NCBI RefSeq assembly: GCF_008017805.1
Contig: NZ_VRTT01000042.1
Coordinates: 1-64,000, forward strand
Source of the DNA: Paenibacillus sp. N3.4
Lineage (GTDB): Bacteria; Bacillota; Bacilli; Paenibacillales; NBRC-103111
Length of the DNA: 64,000 bases
Direction of reading: 5' to 3'
Positions 28,431-37,912 of this stretch are shown one piece after another. The notes under the pieces were generated by a model. It did not search any database. It was given only the letters and a program-made list of their open reading frames with translations, and had not been told where the DNA came from. Both the position numbers and the translations under genes were made by a program. Each line of letters opens with the position of its first letter. Within the stretch, counting starts at the first letter, position 1.

Positions 28431-29017
28431 TTTTCTAAGGTTGGTCGTGAAAGTGCTGGTCAGCTCCTATGTAATCGTGACTCGGCTATTCAGAGCTTTG
28501 TAAACATTTTGGGCATGAGGAGAGAAGCGCGAAGATTGCCTTAGGTGTGTCCTTAAGTGTGTCCTTGAGTATGTCCTTGACTATGGCTGTCTACGCTAAC
28601 GAACCGTATGGTGCTTATCGAGGGGAAATTAGCTTGTCTATTCATCTAACGAACTGGAGAGACGTTATGGAGTCAATTATGAGTGAAATGATGCGCTTTT
28701 ACTTGCAATAACACTTCTGGAGTTCGTTAGAATAAAAACTCATTGAATTTTGACCAAATAAGGATTGCTGAGTTCGTTAGGAGTCCCCGTCAAAAAAAAG
28801 GAGGCTCTCCACATGTTGAAAGCCGAACCCGACGCCAAAAGCACTTGAGGAATTGGATAACATGTCCAGAAGCTAACCAGCTCCCCACATCATAAACAGG
28901 AGAATCTCAAGCAGCCGAGACTTTCTCGACACTCGGAGGTTCTCCATGAAAAGAGTAACTAGCGCTATCCGCTTGCAGCCTTTCACAGCTACCTTTGGAG
29001 TGACGCGGGCAATATAA
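28431..29017. repeat. Non-coding region with short repeats
   Basis: No gene is supported here. It contains a 12-bp tandem repeat (GTGTGTCCTTAA-like, three copies, 28545-28580); four copies of TAACGAAC/GTTCGTTA (28597-28604, 28647-28654 forward; 28722-28729, 28772-28779 inverted), two of them in a CTNNAGTTCGTTAG context; and an imperfect hairpin GGAGAA...CCGAG...CTCGG...TTCTCC (about 28902-28947). It looks like decayed intergenic or mobile-element debris. Confidence 0.6.
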
Positions 29018-29066
29018 AGAAAAGAGGACTGCCCTCAAGCAGATTTATCTGCTTTGAACAGCCCCC
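29018..29066 (-). terminator. Terminator of the 143-aa gene
   Basis: On the minus strand GGGGCTGTTCAAAGCAGA pairs with TCTGCTTGAGGGCAGTCC, followed by TCTTTTCTTT. Confidence 0.75.
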
Positions 29067-29100
29067 TATTATTCAGATCACTTCATACCTATTCTTCAGA

Positions 29101-29532
29101 TCACTTCATACCCAAGCCAATAATCAGAATATCTTGGTCCTTGGGGAATTGATCGCATTGATTCAAACTATAGACGATGTTGAACTTGTGTATTTCTCTT
29201 TTTATGTTTTTGCATACGATACTTTGAGTGCTTTGGTTAGAGTAGGCATCCCTAGAAGAATCTATGGTAAATGTGATGTCATTTTTCGATACATACAGAT
29301 CGGAAAGTACGTAACCACCCTCAATGGTAGTTTGTATGAAGAATAACCGATCACTGTGTTTTTTATCGAATCTATGTACAAATTTCTCCATTCGGATCGC
29401 GTTGATAACGTTATAATCGGATATTACGACTTCATTCGCAACGGATGAGCAGATAGTCCACGCCCAAATCATAAGGATAAGCAGCATGGCTACGTTAAGA
29501 ACATTTCGTTTGTTTTCCAGTATTTTTTTCAT
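29101..29532 (-). CDS. Exported or membrane-anchored protein, DUF4362-like
   Basis: A 143-residue protein with an N-terminal hydrophobic segment (VLNVAMLLILMIWAWTICSS) that is a signal peptide or anchor. The rest resembles my memory of DUF4362 proteins: an MEKFVHRFDKK helix, an IQTTIEGGYVLSDLYV strand pair, FTIDSSRDAYSNQ, and two Cys (IVCKNI and LNQCDQ). Function is unknown. The 3' end with its stop codon has been duplicated: TTCAGATCACTTCATACC occurs at 29072-29089 and 29095-29112. It lies 26 bases downstream of the next small membrane protein gene. Confidence 0.6.
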   Translation of the reverse strand: MKKILENKRNVLNVAMLLILMIWAWTICSSVANEVVISDYNVINAIRMEKFVHRFDKKHSDRLFFIQTTIEGGYVLSDLYVSKNDITFTIDSSRDAYSNQSTQSIVCKNIKREIHKFNIVYSLNQCDQFPKDQDILIIGLGMK

Positions 29533-29558
29533 GGTTTTCCTTCACATCCGTCCCTTCC

Positions 29559-29945
29559 TTATCTCGTACTATTCGTTAGCCCAATGACTGCCCTCGTCCT
29601 TTTGTAAAAAATGATTTCGATGTCATTTTCTACATCAACAGCGTCCACATATTCGTTTCTTAAGCGAAACGTCTTCATTTTTCCATTTCCTACATGGACC
29701 ACGATCTTGTTTTCACTCCTAGCCTTTATTCGACCTTGTAGGGTCAAATAATCCTGCTTTACTAAATCCAGAAAGATCACAACCGTCATAAAAGCAAAAA
29801 TCGGAATCGGGATAAGCAAGATGTCAATGAACCAAACAGGTCTTCCTTCATACATATTGGCAGCGACCTGCAGCGCCGAAATAAAAGTCATAATCATAGA
29901 AAGGATTACAAATAAAGTCAGGGATCTATCGGTGCGCCTCTTCAA
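29559..29945 (-). CDS. Small membrane protein of unknown function (128 aa)
   Basis: Not recognised. Two hydrophobic helices (about residues 9-29 and 39-60: LTLFVILSMIMTFISALQV and FIDILLIPIPIFAFMTVVIF) are followed by a cytoplasmic beta-rich tail (LQGRIKARSENKIVVHVGNG...AVDVENDIEIIFYKRTRAVIGL) that may be a small OB- or SH3-like fold. A GAGGAATGG lies before the ATG. Probably an operon with the DUF4362-like gene. Confidence 0.65.
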   Translation of the reverse strand: MKRRTDRSLTLFVILSMIMTFISALQVAANMYEGRPVWFIDILLIPIPIFAFMTVVIFLDLVKQDYLTLQGRIKARSENKIVVHVGNGKMKTFRLRNEYVDAVDVENDIEIIFYKRTRAVIGLTNSTR

Positions 29946-30055
29946 AGTCCATTCCTCCTTTCTAAATTTCTCCTATCCTACATGGCTGATCCACTTAAAA
30001 GAGGTGGGTAAAATTCAACCCAAGTTTTATTCGTCCATCGATCCGTTTTGTATAT

Positions 30056-30748
30056 TCATTCACCTAAGGGTTCGTTGCGTTGAATAACTTTTAACGCTTC
30101 CCGCACGCTTAACGGTGAAAGCTCCGTTTGTTCAACGAATGCGCGAACCGCTGCGGCATCCGTTTTGGAGTACTCGCGGAGGGCCCAGCCTATCGCTTTA
30201 CGGATAAAGAACTCCTTGGAATCAGCTAGGCATCGGATACAATCAAACAAGAGCGATACATCCGTCTTTTGTTTGAATTTTAACTGAAACAATATACTCG
30301 TTCGCTGCAGCCACATATTTTCAGAAGAAAGCCACTTCTCCACGTAGGATGGAATCAGCTCTGGAAACCGCTGCAAATGATAACCAATCAAGTGGTCCGC
30401 GATCAAATCTACCGTATCCCACCACGATTTACTTACAATGAAACTTTCCAGAACATCCACATGTGTGATATCCGCTTCCTTGCGCAGCTGCATGAGCACT
30501 AACATCGCGGTGTAAGCAAATTCTCTTTCGGGCAGTTCCCAGAGCTCGCTGGCAACACGCACTCCTTCCTCTCCTTTAGGGAAGCCATGTTCCTTCGTAA
30601 ACTGCTTAGTCAGGTTGACACGCTCTGGACTTTTAATTCCGAGAAAAGGAAATTGATTCTTCATATAAGCTTCCATCGCTGTCGCATTAACTGGGTTGCG
30701 ATGGGCTCGAAGCCATGCCTCAAGTTTTTCCGTATAGGGTGATATCAT
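30056..30748 (-). CDS. DNA alkylation repair protein, AlkD-like HEAT-repeat glycosylase
   Basis: About 230 residues of helical HEAT-like repeats with the AlkD signature: MEAYMKNQFPFLGIKSPERVNL near the N-terminus, SKSWWDTVDLIADHLIG in the middle, and FFIRKAIGWALREYSKTD near the C-terminus. AlkD-type enzymes excise bulky or cationic N3/N7-alkylpurines; the Trp and Asp of the WWDTVD segment are the usual active-site residues. The ATG at 30748 is preferred, since the upstream in-frame GTG at 30775 overlaps the AAAGGAGG ribosome binding site. Confidence 0.9.
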   Translation of the reverse strand: MISPYTEKLEAWLRAHRNPVNATAMEAYMKNQFPFLGIKSPERVNLTKQFTKEHGFPKGEEGVRVASELWELPEREFAYTAMLVLMQLRKEADITHVDVLESFIVSKSWWDTVDLIADHLIGYHLQRFPELIPSYVEKWLSSENMWLQRTSILFQLKFKQKTDVSLLFDCIRCLADSKEFFIRKAIGWALREYSKTDAAAVRAFVEQTELSPLSVREALKVIQRNEPLGE

Positions 30749-30875
30749 CGTAAAAACTGCCTCCTTTATGGCCACTCCTGTATATGCCTTCTTGTAGCAA
30801 TTAGAGATTAATTCGGGTATGCTTATAGCAGCATTTTTATGTACATAGACTACTTACCGGATTGGAGAGAACTTC

Positions 30876-31673
30876 ATGACTTACAAATTAGTTGCTGCGG
30901 ATTTAGATGATACCCTATTGCGGGATGACTTGACTATCTCGCAAGAAACCATTAACGCCATGCACGAAGCGGTTGCCAAAGGAGTGACGGTGACGATTGC
31001 AACAGGCAGAAGCTTTCCTTCTGCAGCACGAATTGCGAATCAAATCGGGCTCAACGTGCCGATAATTACGTACCAAGGCGCTCTCATCAAAAATTTGCTT
31101 GATGAAAAAGTACTCTACGAGCGCACCGTTCCTGTTGAAAGCGCACGTTTTTTGCTCGATTTCTGCGAGAAAAGAAATCTTCATCTTCAGCTTTACCACG
31201 GCGATGAGCTATATGCAAGCGAGGACAACGATAAGATCAAAAACTACGTACGTCTCTCCAAAACGCCTTATGTGATTGGTGATTTGCGCCAATGGATCGA
31301 TATCCCTCAGCCCAAAATGCTCATTGTTGACACGCCTGAAGTATGTGACCAGCTGCGCGAAGAGCTTCTGCCCTTGCTTGGAGACCAATTGCACATTACC
31401 AAATCCAAACCGCATTACTTGGAGTTTATGCACAAAGAAGGCACCAAAGGGCATGCAATTACTTTCCTCGCTGAACATATCGGCTGCTCCTTAGATGAAG
31501 TTATTGCGCTTGGAGATGCTTGGAACGATCGTGAAATGCTTGAAGTTGCCGGACTTGGTGTAGCGATGGAAAATGCATTGCCTGAACTTAAAGCTTTGGC
31601 GAATTATGTTACCAAAAGCAATAATGATGACGGTGTTAGACATGTCATCGAAAAATTCATTTTAGCAGAATAG
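30876..31673 (+). CDS. Cof-type HAD-superfamily phosphatase
   Basis: A 265-residue HAD-IIB hydrolase. Motif I is AADLDDTLLRDD (residues 7-18), motif II the Thr/Ser in IATGRS, motif III the Lys in EGTKGHAITFL, and motif IV GDAWNDREML. The cap domain lies between motifs II and III. Members such as B. subtilis YwpJ or YkrA dephosphorylate sugar phosphates or FMN; the natural substrate here is not predictable. GGAGAG precedes the ATG, and a strong terminator follows. Confidence 0.92.
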   Translation: MTYKLVAADLDDTLLRDDLTISQETINAMHEAVAKGVTVTIATGRSFPSAARIANQIGLNVPIITYQGALIKNLLDEKVLYERTVPVESARFLLDFCEKRNLHLQLYHGDELYASEDNDKIKNYVRLSKTPYVIGDLRQWIDIPQPKMLIVDTPEVCDQLREELLPLLGDQLHITKSKPHYLEFMHKEGTKGHAITFLAEHIGCSLDEVIALGDAWNDREMLEVAGLGVAMENALPELKALANYVTKSNNDDGVRHVIEKFILAE

Positions 31674-31680
31674 CTGATAT

Positions 31681-31727
31681 ACGGTCTCGGTTGGCAAAAT
31701 TGACGTTTGCTCCGAGACCGTTTTGTT
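31681..31727 (+). terminator. Terminator of the HAD phosphatase gene
   Basis: A perfect 10-bp stem ACGGTCTCGG (31681-31690) with CCGAGACCGT (31712-31721), followed by TTTTGTT. Confidence 0.85.
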
Positions 31728-31829
31728 AGTAAGAATAAAACTATTTATGTGAGCGCGATCATAAAATCATAGCAGGTTAACTTCATAAACCATTCATAAT
31801 GTAAATCATTAATGAAGGAAGTGGCGGAT

Positions 31830-32681
31830 ATGTTTGATGTGAGATTGCTGGAGGATAAGGTCATTCTTATTACAGGCGGCGGCACAGGTCTAGGACGTGC
31901 GATGGGCGAACGCTTCCTCGCATTAGGCGCCAAGCTGGCTATTACTAGCAGACGCGAAGAAGTATTGGCCAAAGCGGCTGCTGAAATGAGCGTCGACAGC
32001 AAAGAAGTGTTCTACACCCGGTGTGACGTCAGGGACCCGCTCCAGGTTCAAGAAATGGTTTCCGCAGTGGAACAACATTATGGATATATTGATGTGCTGA
32101 TTAACAATGCAGCAGGCAACTTCGCTAGTCCCACGGAGCATCTATCTCCGCGAGCTGTGGACGCGGTGCTGAATATTGTGCTGCACGGGACGTTCTACAC
32201 CACGCTGGAAGTAGGCAAAAGGTGGATCGAGCAAGGGCGCGGAGGTACGATGCTGAACATCGTAACCTCCTACGCCTCCACCGGATCCGCCTTCGTTGTC
32301 CCCTCGGCCACGGCTAAGGCCGGTGTGCTCGCGCTAACCCGCTCACTGGCCGTCGAGTGGGCGCGTTATGGCATACGGCAAGTCGCGATCGCGCCGGGGC
32401 TATTCCCTACCGACGGCGCTTGGAGCCGACTGGCTCCTACACCCGAGCTGGCGGAAAAGCTTGTAAACCGCGTTCCGCTCAAGCGTGTAGGTGATAAAGA
32501 AGAGCTGACAAACCTCGCGGCTTACCTGATCTCTGACGGTGCTGCGTACATCAATGGCGAGGTCGTTACCATCGACGGCGGCGAATGGCTGCAAGGCGCC
32601 GGACAGTTTAACGACCTGCTTGAGGTCACCGATGAGCAGTGGATAGAGCTTGCCCAAATGACCCGCAAGGGCAAGTCATGA
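31830..32681 (+). CDS. 2,4-dienoyl-CoA reductase-like short-chain dehydrogenase
   Basis: A 283-residue SDR. NADPH site ITGGGTGLGRAMG with TSRREE; RCDVRD; NNAAGNFASPTEHLS. In place of the usual catalytic Tyr the sequence reads PSATAKAGV, i.e. S-A-x-A-K, which is the pattern of the 2,4-dienoyl-CoA reductase family of SDRs, where the active-site Tyr is elsewhere. This supports a role in oxidation of polyunsaturated fatty acyl-CoA. The ATG at 31830 is chosen; the upstream ATG at 31812 overlaps the GAAGGAAGTGG ribosome binding site. Confidence 0.85.
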   Translation: MFDVRLLEDKVILITGGGTGLGRAMGERFLALGAKLAITSRREEVLAKAAAEMSVDSKEVFYTRCDVRDPLQVQEMVSAVEQHYGYIDVLINNAAGNFASPTEHLSPRAVDAVLNIVLHGTFYTTLEVGKRWIEQGRGGTMLNIVTSYASTGSAFVVPSATAKAGVLALTRSLAVEWARYGIRQVAIAPGLFPTDGAWSRLAPTPELAEKLVNRVPLKRVGDKEELTNLAAYLISDGAAYINGEVVTIDGGEWLQGAGQFNDLLEVTDEQWIELAQMTRKGKS

Positions 32682-32696
32682 CAAACTCTTTTCAGT

Positions 32697-32723
32697 AAAA
32701 AAAGGTCGCCAATGGCAACCTTA
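32697..32723 (-). terminator. Terminator of yjdF
   Basis: On the minus strand AAGGTTGC-CATT-GGCGACCTT is followed by a T-run; the stem starts within the stop codon region of yjdF. Confidence 0.78.
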
Positions 32724-33131
32724 TCTTCCTCGATGCTTCTCTTTTGCCTTTTGTACCTTAAGAAGATATTTCTTCTCCTTAAATTCTTCGTACATTTGCT
32801 TATTGGTCACTTTTCTTTCCTTCTTCCGTGATTCAAGCTCGAGCTTCATCACATCTTGGGCGTAGGAGGAAACACCTGACATCAGCAATTCCTTAGCAAT
32901 CTGCCTTGCGAGGCGTTTAGGATTGGTTTTCCGTTGAACTGGTTTCCCAATCTCAACTTCTTGTGTACTAGCAGCAAGCAAAGCAAGCATGTGATGCTGA
33001 ACAAAATCCATGACTTCGCCATCTTTAGGCTCAGGACCAAAAATAAATTGACATGCCTTCAGCTTGGAATCGTCATTGCTCTCAACAACACCCAGCCAAT
33101 ATTGACCATTAAAATATACGGTTAGTTTCAA
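32721..33131 (-). CDS. yjdF: YjdF-family protein under riboswitch control
   Basis: A 136-residue protein matching the YjdF (DUF2992) family: LKLTVYFNGQYWLGVVE at the N-terminus, CQFIFGPEPKDGEVMDFV, then a highly basic helical tail (LESRKKERKVTNKQMYEEFKEKKY). Function in the family is unknown; the B. subtilis gene is controlled by an RNA that responds to azaaromatic compounds. I choose the TTG at 33131 as start, because the GGGGGCGG ribosome binding site is 7-8 bases upstream and the protein then begins MKLTVYF like the family. Confidence 0.88.
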   Translation of the reverse strand: MKLTVYFNGQYWLGVVESNDDSKLKACQFIFGPEPKDGEVMDFVQHHMLALLAASTQEVEIGKPVQRKTNPKRLARQIAKELLMSGVSSYAQDVMKLELESRKKERKVTNKQMYEEFKEKKYLLKVQKAKEKHRGR

Positions 33132-33137
33132 AAAAAC

Positions 33138-33262
33138 CGCCCCCTTTTTTCCAATCAGAGTGATGGACATCCCAAGGGGGGAAGGTTACTGACAAGGAAT
33201 ACAAGCGTATTTCCTTGCGTCCGGACTACCGACCGGAGCTGTGTTTTTGCACTCTTCTTACA
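33138..33262 (-). ncRNA. Probable yjdF riboswitch
   Basis: The minus-strand leader of yjdF is highly structured: CCGG...CCGG, then CAAGGAAATAC/GTATTCCTTG (one bulged A), then a long-range pairing of CCCCCCTT (near 33174-33181) with the ribosome binding site AAGGGGG (near 33140-33147). This pairing would hide the ribosome binding site, as expected for translational control. Identification rests on gene context and structure; I could not run a covariance model. Confidence 0.72.
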
Positions 33263-33290
33263 TTATCTAGGAATCATGTCGGGATGACAA
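33262..33290 (-). promoter_or_regulatory. Predicted yjdF promoter
   Basis: Minus-strand TTGTCA (33285-33290), 17 bases, GATAAT (33262-33267), just before the structured leader. Confidence 0.6.
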
Positions 33291-33318
33291 GAGGCAAGTC
33301 TACAGCAGCTATGTAATT

Positions 33319-35049
33319 CTACACCTGAAACCGACCAATCAGTGTCTGCAGCTCGCCTGCCATACTGTTCAATACAGCAGCGGATGAGACAATTTCCTCC
33401 ATACTGGCATATTGACCTTCGACGTTCGAAGAAACGACCTTGGCCCCATTTGCAGTTTGTCCTGCAACTTCATTGATGGAGCGAATCACTTCCAGCGCTG
33501 CATGTGTTTTCGTGAAAATGGCCGCTGAGCTTCTGGTTACCTCTTCAATCTGACGAGCCACTTCATCCATGGCATGACTGATCCGCTCGAAGGTATTCCT
33601 CGCTAAGCCGACTACCTCAATGCCCGTTTCCACCTCTCTGCTTCCCGCCTCTGTGGAGCTAACTACGGCCCTAGTTTCATCTTGAATACTAGAGACGAGA
33701 CTCGCTACTTCTTCCGCAGCCGCTCCAGTTTGCATGGACAACTTACGAACCTCTTCGGCGACGACCGCGAATCCTTTACCTGCCGCTCCTGCTCGCGCCG
33801 CTTCAATGGATGCATTCAGTGCGAGCATATTGGTCTGCCTGGCGATGCCAACAATCATAGCATTGGCACTTACGATTTGTTCGGAACGCCGCCCTAATCG
33901 CTGCACAGATTCCGCTAGCTCTTTCATCTTCTGATGAATGGCATACATCTGAATAATCGCTGTATCCACGGCCACATTGCCATTGCCTGCTTCCGATTGC
34001 GCCCGCGCAGACTGATCATTCGCTGACTGCGTCACGCTGGCAATTCGTCCAACAGCCGCAGACATTTGCTCCATAATCGAGACCCCCATTTGTACACTGC
34101 GCACTTGAGCGTCAGTACCGAACGAAATCTCTTGCGCGATGCTCGTAATCCGTTCCGAGGATTCACTGACTTGTCCCGAATTACTGCTAAGCGCTTCAGA
34201 CGCAGCAGCTACTCTATGTGCACTGCTTCCCACCTGACTGATCAACGTATGCAGGTTCTCCTTCATTTGATTAAAAGCTGTAGCTAAATCCCTTAATTCA
34301 TCACGATTCTTCACCTGAATATCCCTCACGGTCAAATCGCATGCGGCGATTCTACCTGCTGCTCGTACCATCAAACGCATCGGTTTCACGATCATCTGAG
34401 ATAGCAAAAGCCCAATGGCCAAAGCGAATAGGAAAGCGCCTAGGCTAACCCATATTAACGTTCTGATCGTTGAGGCAACTATTTCATGATTGCGCGATGA
34501 AGCTTCTTCTTGCACTTGCTTTGCCAACTCTTCGATCTTTGCAGCAGCCTCTGTTAGTGTTTCCGTAGTAGGAATCGCCCACTGCGTCGCTTCAGCCTTA
34601 GCTAATCCCACATCTCCCTTGTCCCCGTAATCCGTCACTTTTTTAACCAATCGCGCGAAGGTTTGATTGGAATCCAACATCGATTGAATAGCACCCTGCT
34701 CTTCCTCACTAACGGATAATGCGCCTATCGCAGAAATGATAGCCGATAACTTCTCATGCATATCCATGAGATGCTTCTCTTTATCTTTGGATGGATCTAG
34801 CACATAACCAAACAATAAATTGTTTTGCATCTGCGTTTTCTCTTTAACTTCCGAAACATTTTTCAGAATCACGCCAGTATCATGAAGTAGTTTCGAATAA
34901 GAATCGTCGACTTTATTTAAGTAGGTATAAGACATGCCGCTGGTTACGCCAACAAGCAAAGATACAACAACGAATGAACCTACGATCTTACTTCTTAATG
35001 AAAACGAAAATAGTCGCCTCTTCCAAAATTCAGGTGTGGCCAAACTCAT
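33319..35049 (-). CDS. Methyl-accepting chemotaxis protein
   Basis: A 576-residue receptor: TM1 near residues 18-40 ([20 protein letters not shown]), a four-helix-bundle extracellular sensor of about 150 residues, TM2 ([20 protein letters not shown]), a HAMP domain ([21 protein letters not shown]), then the coiled-coil signalling domain with the conserved hairpin tip ([20 protein letters not shown]...[19 protein letters not shown]) that contacts CheA/CheW. The ATG at 35049 (MSLATPEF) follows GAGGGGG; an upstream in-frame ATG at 35085 lacks a ribosome binding site. Ligand unknown. The gene lies directly downstream of the galactose-type transporter, which hints at sugar taxis. Confidence 0.93.
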   Translation of the reverse strand: MSLATPEFWKRRLFSFSLRSKIVGSFVVVSLLVGVTSGMSYTYLNKVDDSYSKLLHDTGVILKNVSEVKEKTQMQNNLLFGYVLDPSKDKEKHLMDMHEKLSAIISAIGALSVSEEEQGAIQSMLDSNQTFARLVKKVTDYGDKGDVGLAKAEATQWAIPTTETLTEAAAKIEELAKQVQEEASSRNHEIVASTIRTLIWVSLGAFLFALAIGLLLSQMIVKPMRLMVRAAGRIAACDLTVRDIQVKNRDELRDLATAFNQMKENLHTLISQVGSSAHRVAAASEALSSNSGQVSESSERITSIAQEISFGTDAQVRSVQMGVSIMEQMSAAVGRIASVTQSANDQSARAQSEAGNGNVAVDTAIIQMYAIHQKMKELAESVQRLGRRSEQIVSANAMIVGIARQTNMLALNASIEAARAGAAGKGFAVVAEEVRKLSMQTGAAAEEVASLVSSIQDETRAVVSSTEAGSREVETGIEVVGLARNTFERISHAMDEVARQIEEVTRSSAAIFTKTHAALEVIRSINEVAGQTANGAKVVSSNVEGQYASMEEIVSSAAVLNSMAGELQTLIGRFQV

Positions 35050-35101
35050 GTTTTGTTCCCCCTCGGCTTTCGTGAACGCTTTCATTCATGGACAATATGA
35101 A

Positions 35102-35124
35102 AGGCTGCCGATCGTGTCGACAGC
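35102..35124 (-). terminator. Terminator of the galactose-type transporter operon
   Basis: GGCTGTCGACACGATCGGCAGCC on the minus strand forms a GGCTG/CAGCC-based hairpin with inner CGA/TCG, followed by TTTC. Weak T-run. Confidence 0.5.
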
Positions 35125-35193
35125 CTATTTAATGTTTCCTCTATGACCAAATTTGGTGAATAACCTGGTGTTTATCTCATTATGACGAGCCTT

Positions 35194-36225
35194 TTACTTG
35201 GAATTCATGTATTTACGCATATCGAAGGCTACAGCCGCTACGATAATCACACCTTTGATAATTAACTGCCAGTAAGGGCTTATTCCGATAAACGTCAAAC
35301 CATAATTGATAACGCTGAAGATCAACACCCCAGCAAGAACACCAGGAACGGTACCGATACCTCCTGAAGTGGAGACACCGCCGACCACACAAGCTGCAAT
35401 CGCATCAAGCTCATACATATTACCGTAGTTATTCGTTGCGCCGCCCGTTCTTGCTGCTTCCAGCACACCGGCCAAGCCGTACAAAGCGCCGGCAATGGCA
35501 TAGATGTAAATCAAGTAACGGTTTACGTTAATACCAGAAACGGTGGCCGCATGAATGTTTCCGCCGATTGCGTACATATACTTGCCCAGTTTCGTTTTAT
35601 TGAATACGATCCATACGATGATAGCTACTACAATGGCTATTATCACAATGTAAGGTATCGAATAAGTGGCATCCGATCCGACAGCCCCCGTTCCCAGCTT
35701 ACTGAAATCCGCTCTTAAACCGCCAATAGGCTGCGATTGATTTGGCTTCATATCGAAGTATAGGGAGTTCGCTCCGTAAACAGCCACCATGGTACCCAAT
35801 GTGGCAATAAATGGCGGCACCTTTAATTTAGCAACGATAAGCCCATTAATGAGACCGACCAAAAGACCTGCTGCAATGGCAAGAATAATCGGCACCAGCA
35901 GTGGCAAGGCCGGTAAATCCGGAAAAAATCTTCTGCCGTAATCTTGCGTTTGCAGCATGGATGCGGAGATAACTGCTGTTAAACCAACAATACGTCCTGT
36001 TGATAAATCCGTTCCTCCCGTAATCAGAATGAAAGCAGCACCCAAAGCGATAATGACACGGGTGGATGATTGCAGCAAAATATCCCGTAGGATATTGACG
36101 GATAAAAACCTTGGATCATAAATCGCAATGCCAACGACCAGCACGACGAGCACGATGTAGATTGCGTATTTCGTTATGAACCCACTGATGTCTCTTGATT
36201 TCAATGTCTCTGTCTTAGTACTCAT
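35194..36225 (-). CDS. mglC: Galactose/methylgalactoside-type ABC transporter permease
   Basis: A 343-residue permease of the branched-chain/ribose-galactose (CUT2) class: ten predicted helices, FILITGGTDLSTGRIVGLTAVISA, the conserved GLINGLIVAKLKVPPFIATLGTM block and the GNMYELDAIAACVVGGVSTSGGIGTVPGVLAG signature. Together with the binding protein and dual-domain ATPase upstream it forms an MglBAC-like importer. The ATG follows GGAGGGGG and is 18 bases past the ATPase stop. Confidence 0.9.
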   Translation of the reverse strand: MSTKTETLKSRDISGFITKYAIYIVLVVLVVGIAIYDPRFLSVNILRDILLQSSTRVIIALGAAFILITGGTDLSTGRIVGLTAVISASMLQTQDYGRRFFPDLPALPLLVPIILAIAAGLLVGLINGLIVAKLKVPPFIATLGTMVAVYGANSLYFDMKPNQSQPIGGLRADFSKLGTGAVGSDATYSIPYIVIIAIVVAIIVWIVFNKTKLGKYMYAIGGNIHAATVSGINVNRYLIYIYAIAGALYGLAGVLEAARTGGATNNYGNMYELDAIAACVVGGVSTSGGIGTVPGVLAGVLIFSVINYGLTFIGISPYWQLIIKGVIIVAAVAFDMRKYMNSK

Positions 36226-36243
36226 TATTCTTGGCCCCCTCCG

Positions 36244-37760
36244 TTATGCCATATGCTGTGCAGCAAGGCGCATGATCTCTTCTTCTGTTGCTTTGTTTCC
36301 ATCCACGATACCCGTAAGACGTCCTTCACACATGACCATGATTCGGTCTGACATCCCAAGCAGTTCGGGCATTTCAGAAGAGATCATGATAATACTTTGC
36401 CTTGCTTGGCAAGGTCGGCGATGATCGAATAAATCTCGAACTTCGCTCCTACGTCAATTCCCCTTGTAGGCTCGTCAAGTAGCAAAACATCCGGTTCGGT
36501 GAGCAGCCATCTGGCAAGGAGCACCTTTTGTTGGTTGCCGCCTGAAAGATTTTTGATCAACGCATACATGTTTGGCGTCTTTACCCGAAGCATTTCGATA
36601 CTCCGTTTTACTTCTTCTCTACGTTTCGCTTCTTGAATGAATCCAAAAGGATTCATATATCTGGATAAATTAGCAATAACGGTATTCTCTAGTACCGACA
36701 ATACAGGGAAAATCCCAGTTACACGACGTTCCTCCGTAAGCAACGCTATTTTTTGCTTAATGGCATCAATCGGCGACTTCAGCTTTATTGTTTTCCCATG
36801 TATGGAAACGCTGCCAGACGCAATACTCCGCATACCGAACAAAGTCTCAATAAGCTCTGTACGCTGCGCGCCGACCAGACCGCCGACGCCCAGAATTTCC
36901 CCTTTACGAAGATCGAAGGATACGTTTTTAAATGATTTGGGAATAACCGAAGTCAATCCGTCTACTTTCATCAGCACACCGTTCGGTACATTGCTTCGCT
37001 CAGGAAACCGCTCTTTCAAATCACGACCTACCATCTTCGAAATGATCATGTCCGTTGTCAGATCGGATGACGCCCATGTACCAATCTTAGTACCGTCGCG
37101 CATAATGGTCACTTCATCTGAAATTGCGAGAATTTCCTCCATTTTATGTGAAATATAGATGATCGAAACGCCACGACTTTTCAAATCGCGAATAATGCGA
37201 AACAGTTGTTCAACTTCATTGCCAGTTAGCGACGAAGTCGGCTCATCCATAACAATGACTTTCGAATTGAATGAAACCGCCTTGGCAATTTCAATGGATT
37301 GCACTTTTGAAACCGATAACGTTCCTACTACTGTATCCGGTTTAATATCCATCTGGAGCTGCTTAAACAAGCTCTCCGTATCTCTGCGCATTTTCGTGTG
37401 GTCCACTAATTTGAGCGGCCCGATTCCTTTTAACGGAAATCTGCCGAGCCAGATGTTCTCCATCACATTGCGATGAGGAACAGGATGAAGCTCTTGATGG
37501 ATCATGGATATGCCGTTTGCTAATGCATCCTTCGAGTTAACAATCGTTGCTGTTACGCCATTCAACTTGATTTCTCCGCCATCCGGCTTATAAATGCCGA
37601 ACAAGCATTTCATTAAGGTCGATTTGCCCGCTCCGTTTTCACCCATCAGCGCATGAACGCTTCCTTGTCGAACTTTGAGGGTGACATTATCCAGCGCTTT
37701 GACGCCGGGGAACTCTTTGGAGATTTGATTCATTTCCAATAAATATTCATGTTCATTCAT
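36244..37760 (-). pseudogene. mglA: Sugar ABC transporter ATPase, MglA-like, one frame break near the C-terminus
   Basis: A dual ABC-domain ATPase of CUT2 type, 505 residues when repaired. First domain: GENGAGKSTLMKCL, VSKVQSIEIAKAVS, VMDEPTSSL. Second domain: [39 protein letters not shown]. After AKQGK the frame is lost because GCAAAGT (36394-36400 on the plus strand as ACTTTGC) lacks one A; restoring GCAAAAGT gives [21 protein letters not shown] and continues to the stop at 36244, 18 bases before mglC. The ATG at 37760 follows GGGGGAGTT. The C-terminal EMPELLG switch region is otherwise intact, so sequence error is likely. Confidence 0.88.
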
Positions 37761-37912
37761 GGTAACTCCCCCTACCAGCTCACGATAATCCCCACAAAGT
37801 GAAGCCTTTCTTCGAAGCCTATTTCTCTTTAGCCTTTGCACGGGTTCCCAAATAAGGAAGGCAAGGGTAGGCGTAAGCAAACATCGCGCTCCCTTGCCTG
37901 CTTCAATTCGGA

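Noticed and set aside
28597-28779. TAACGAAC copies considered as a CRISPR array
   Set aside because: Repeats are 8-14 bases, in both orientations, unevenly spaced and without cas genes.
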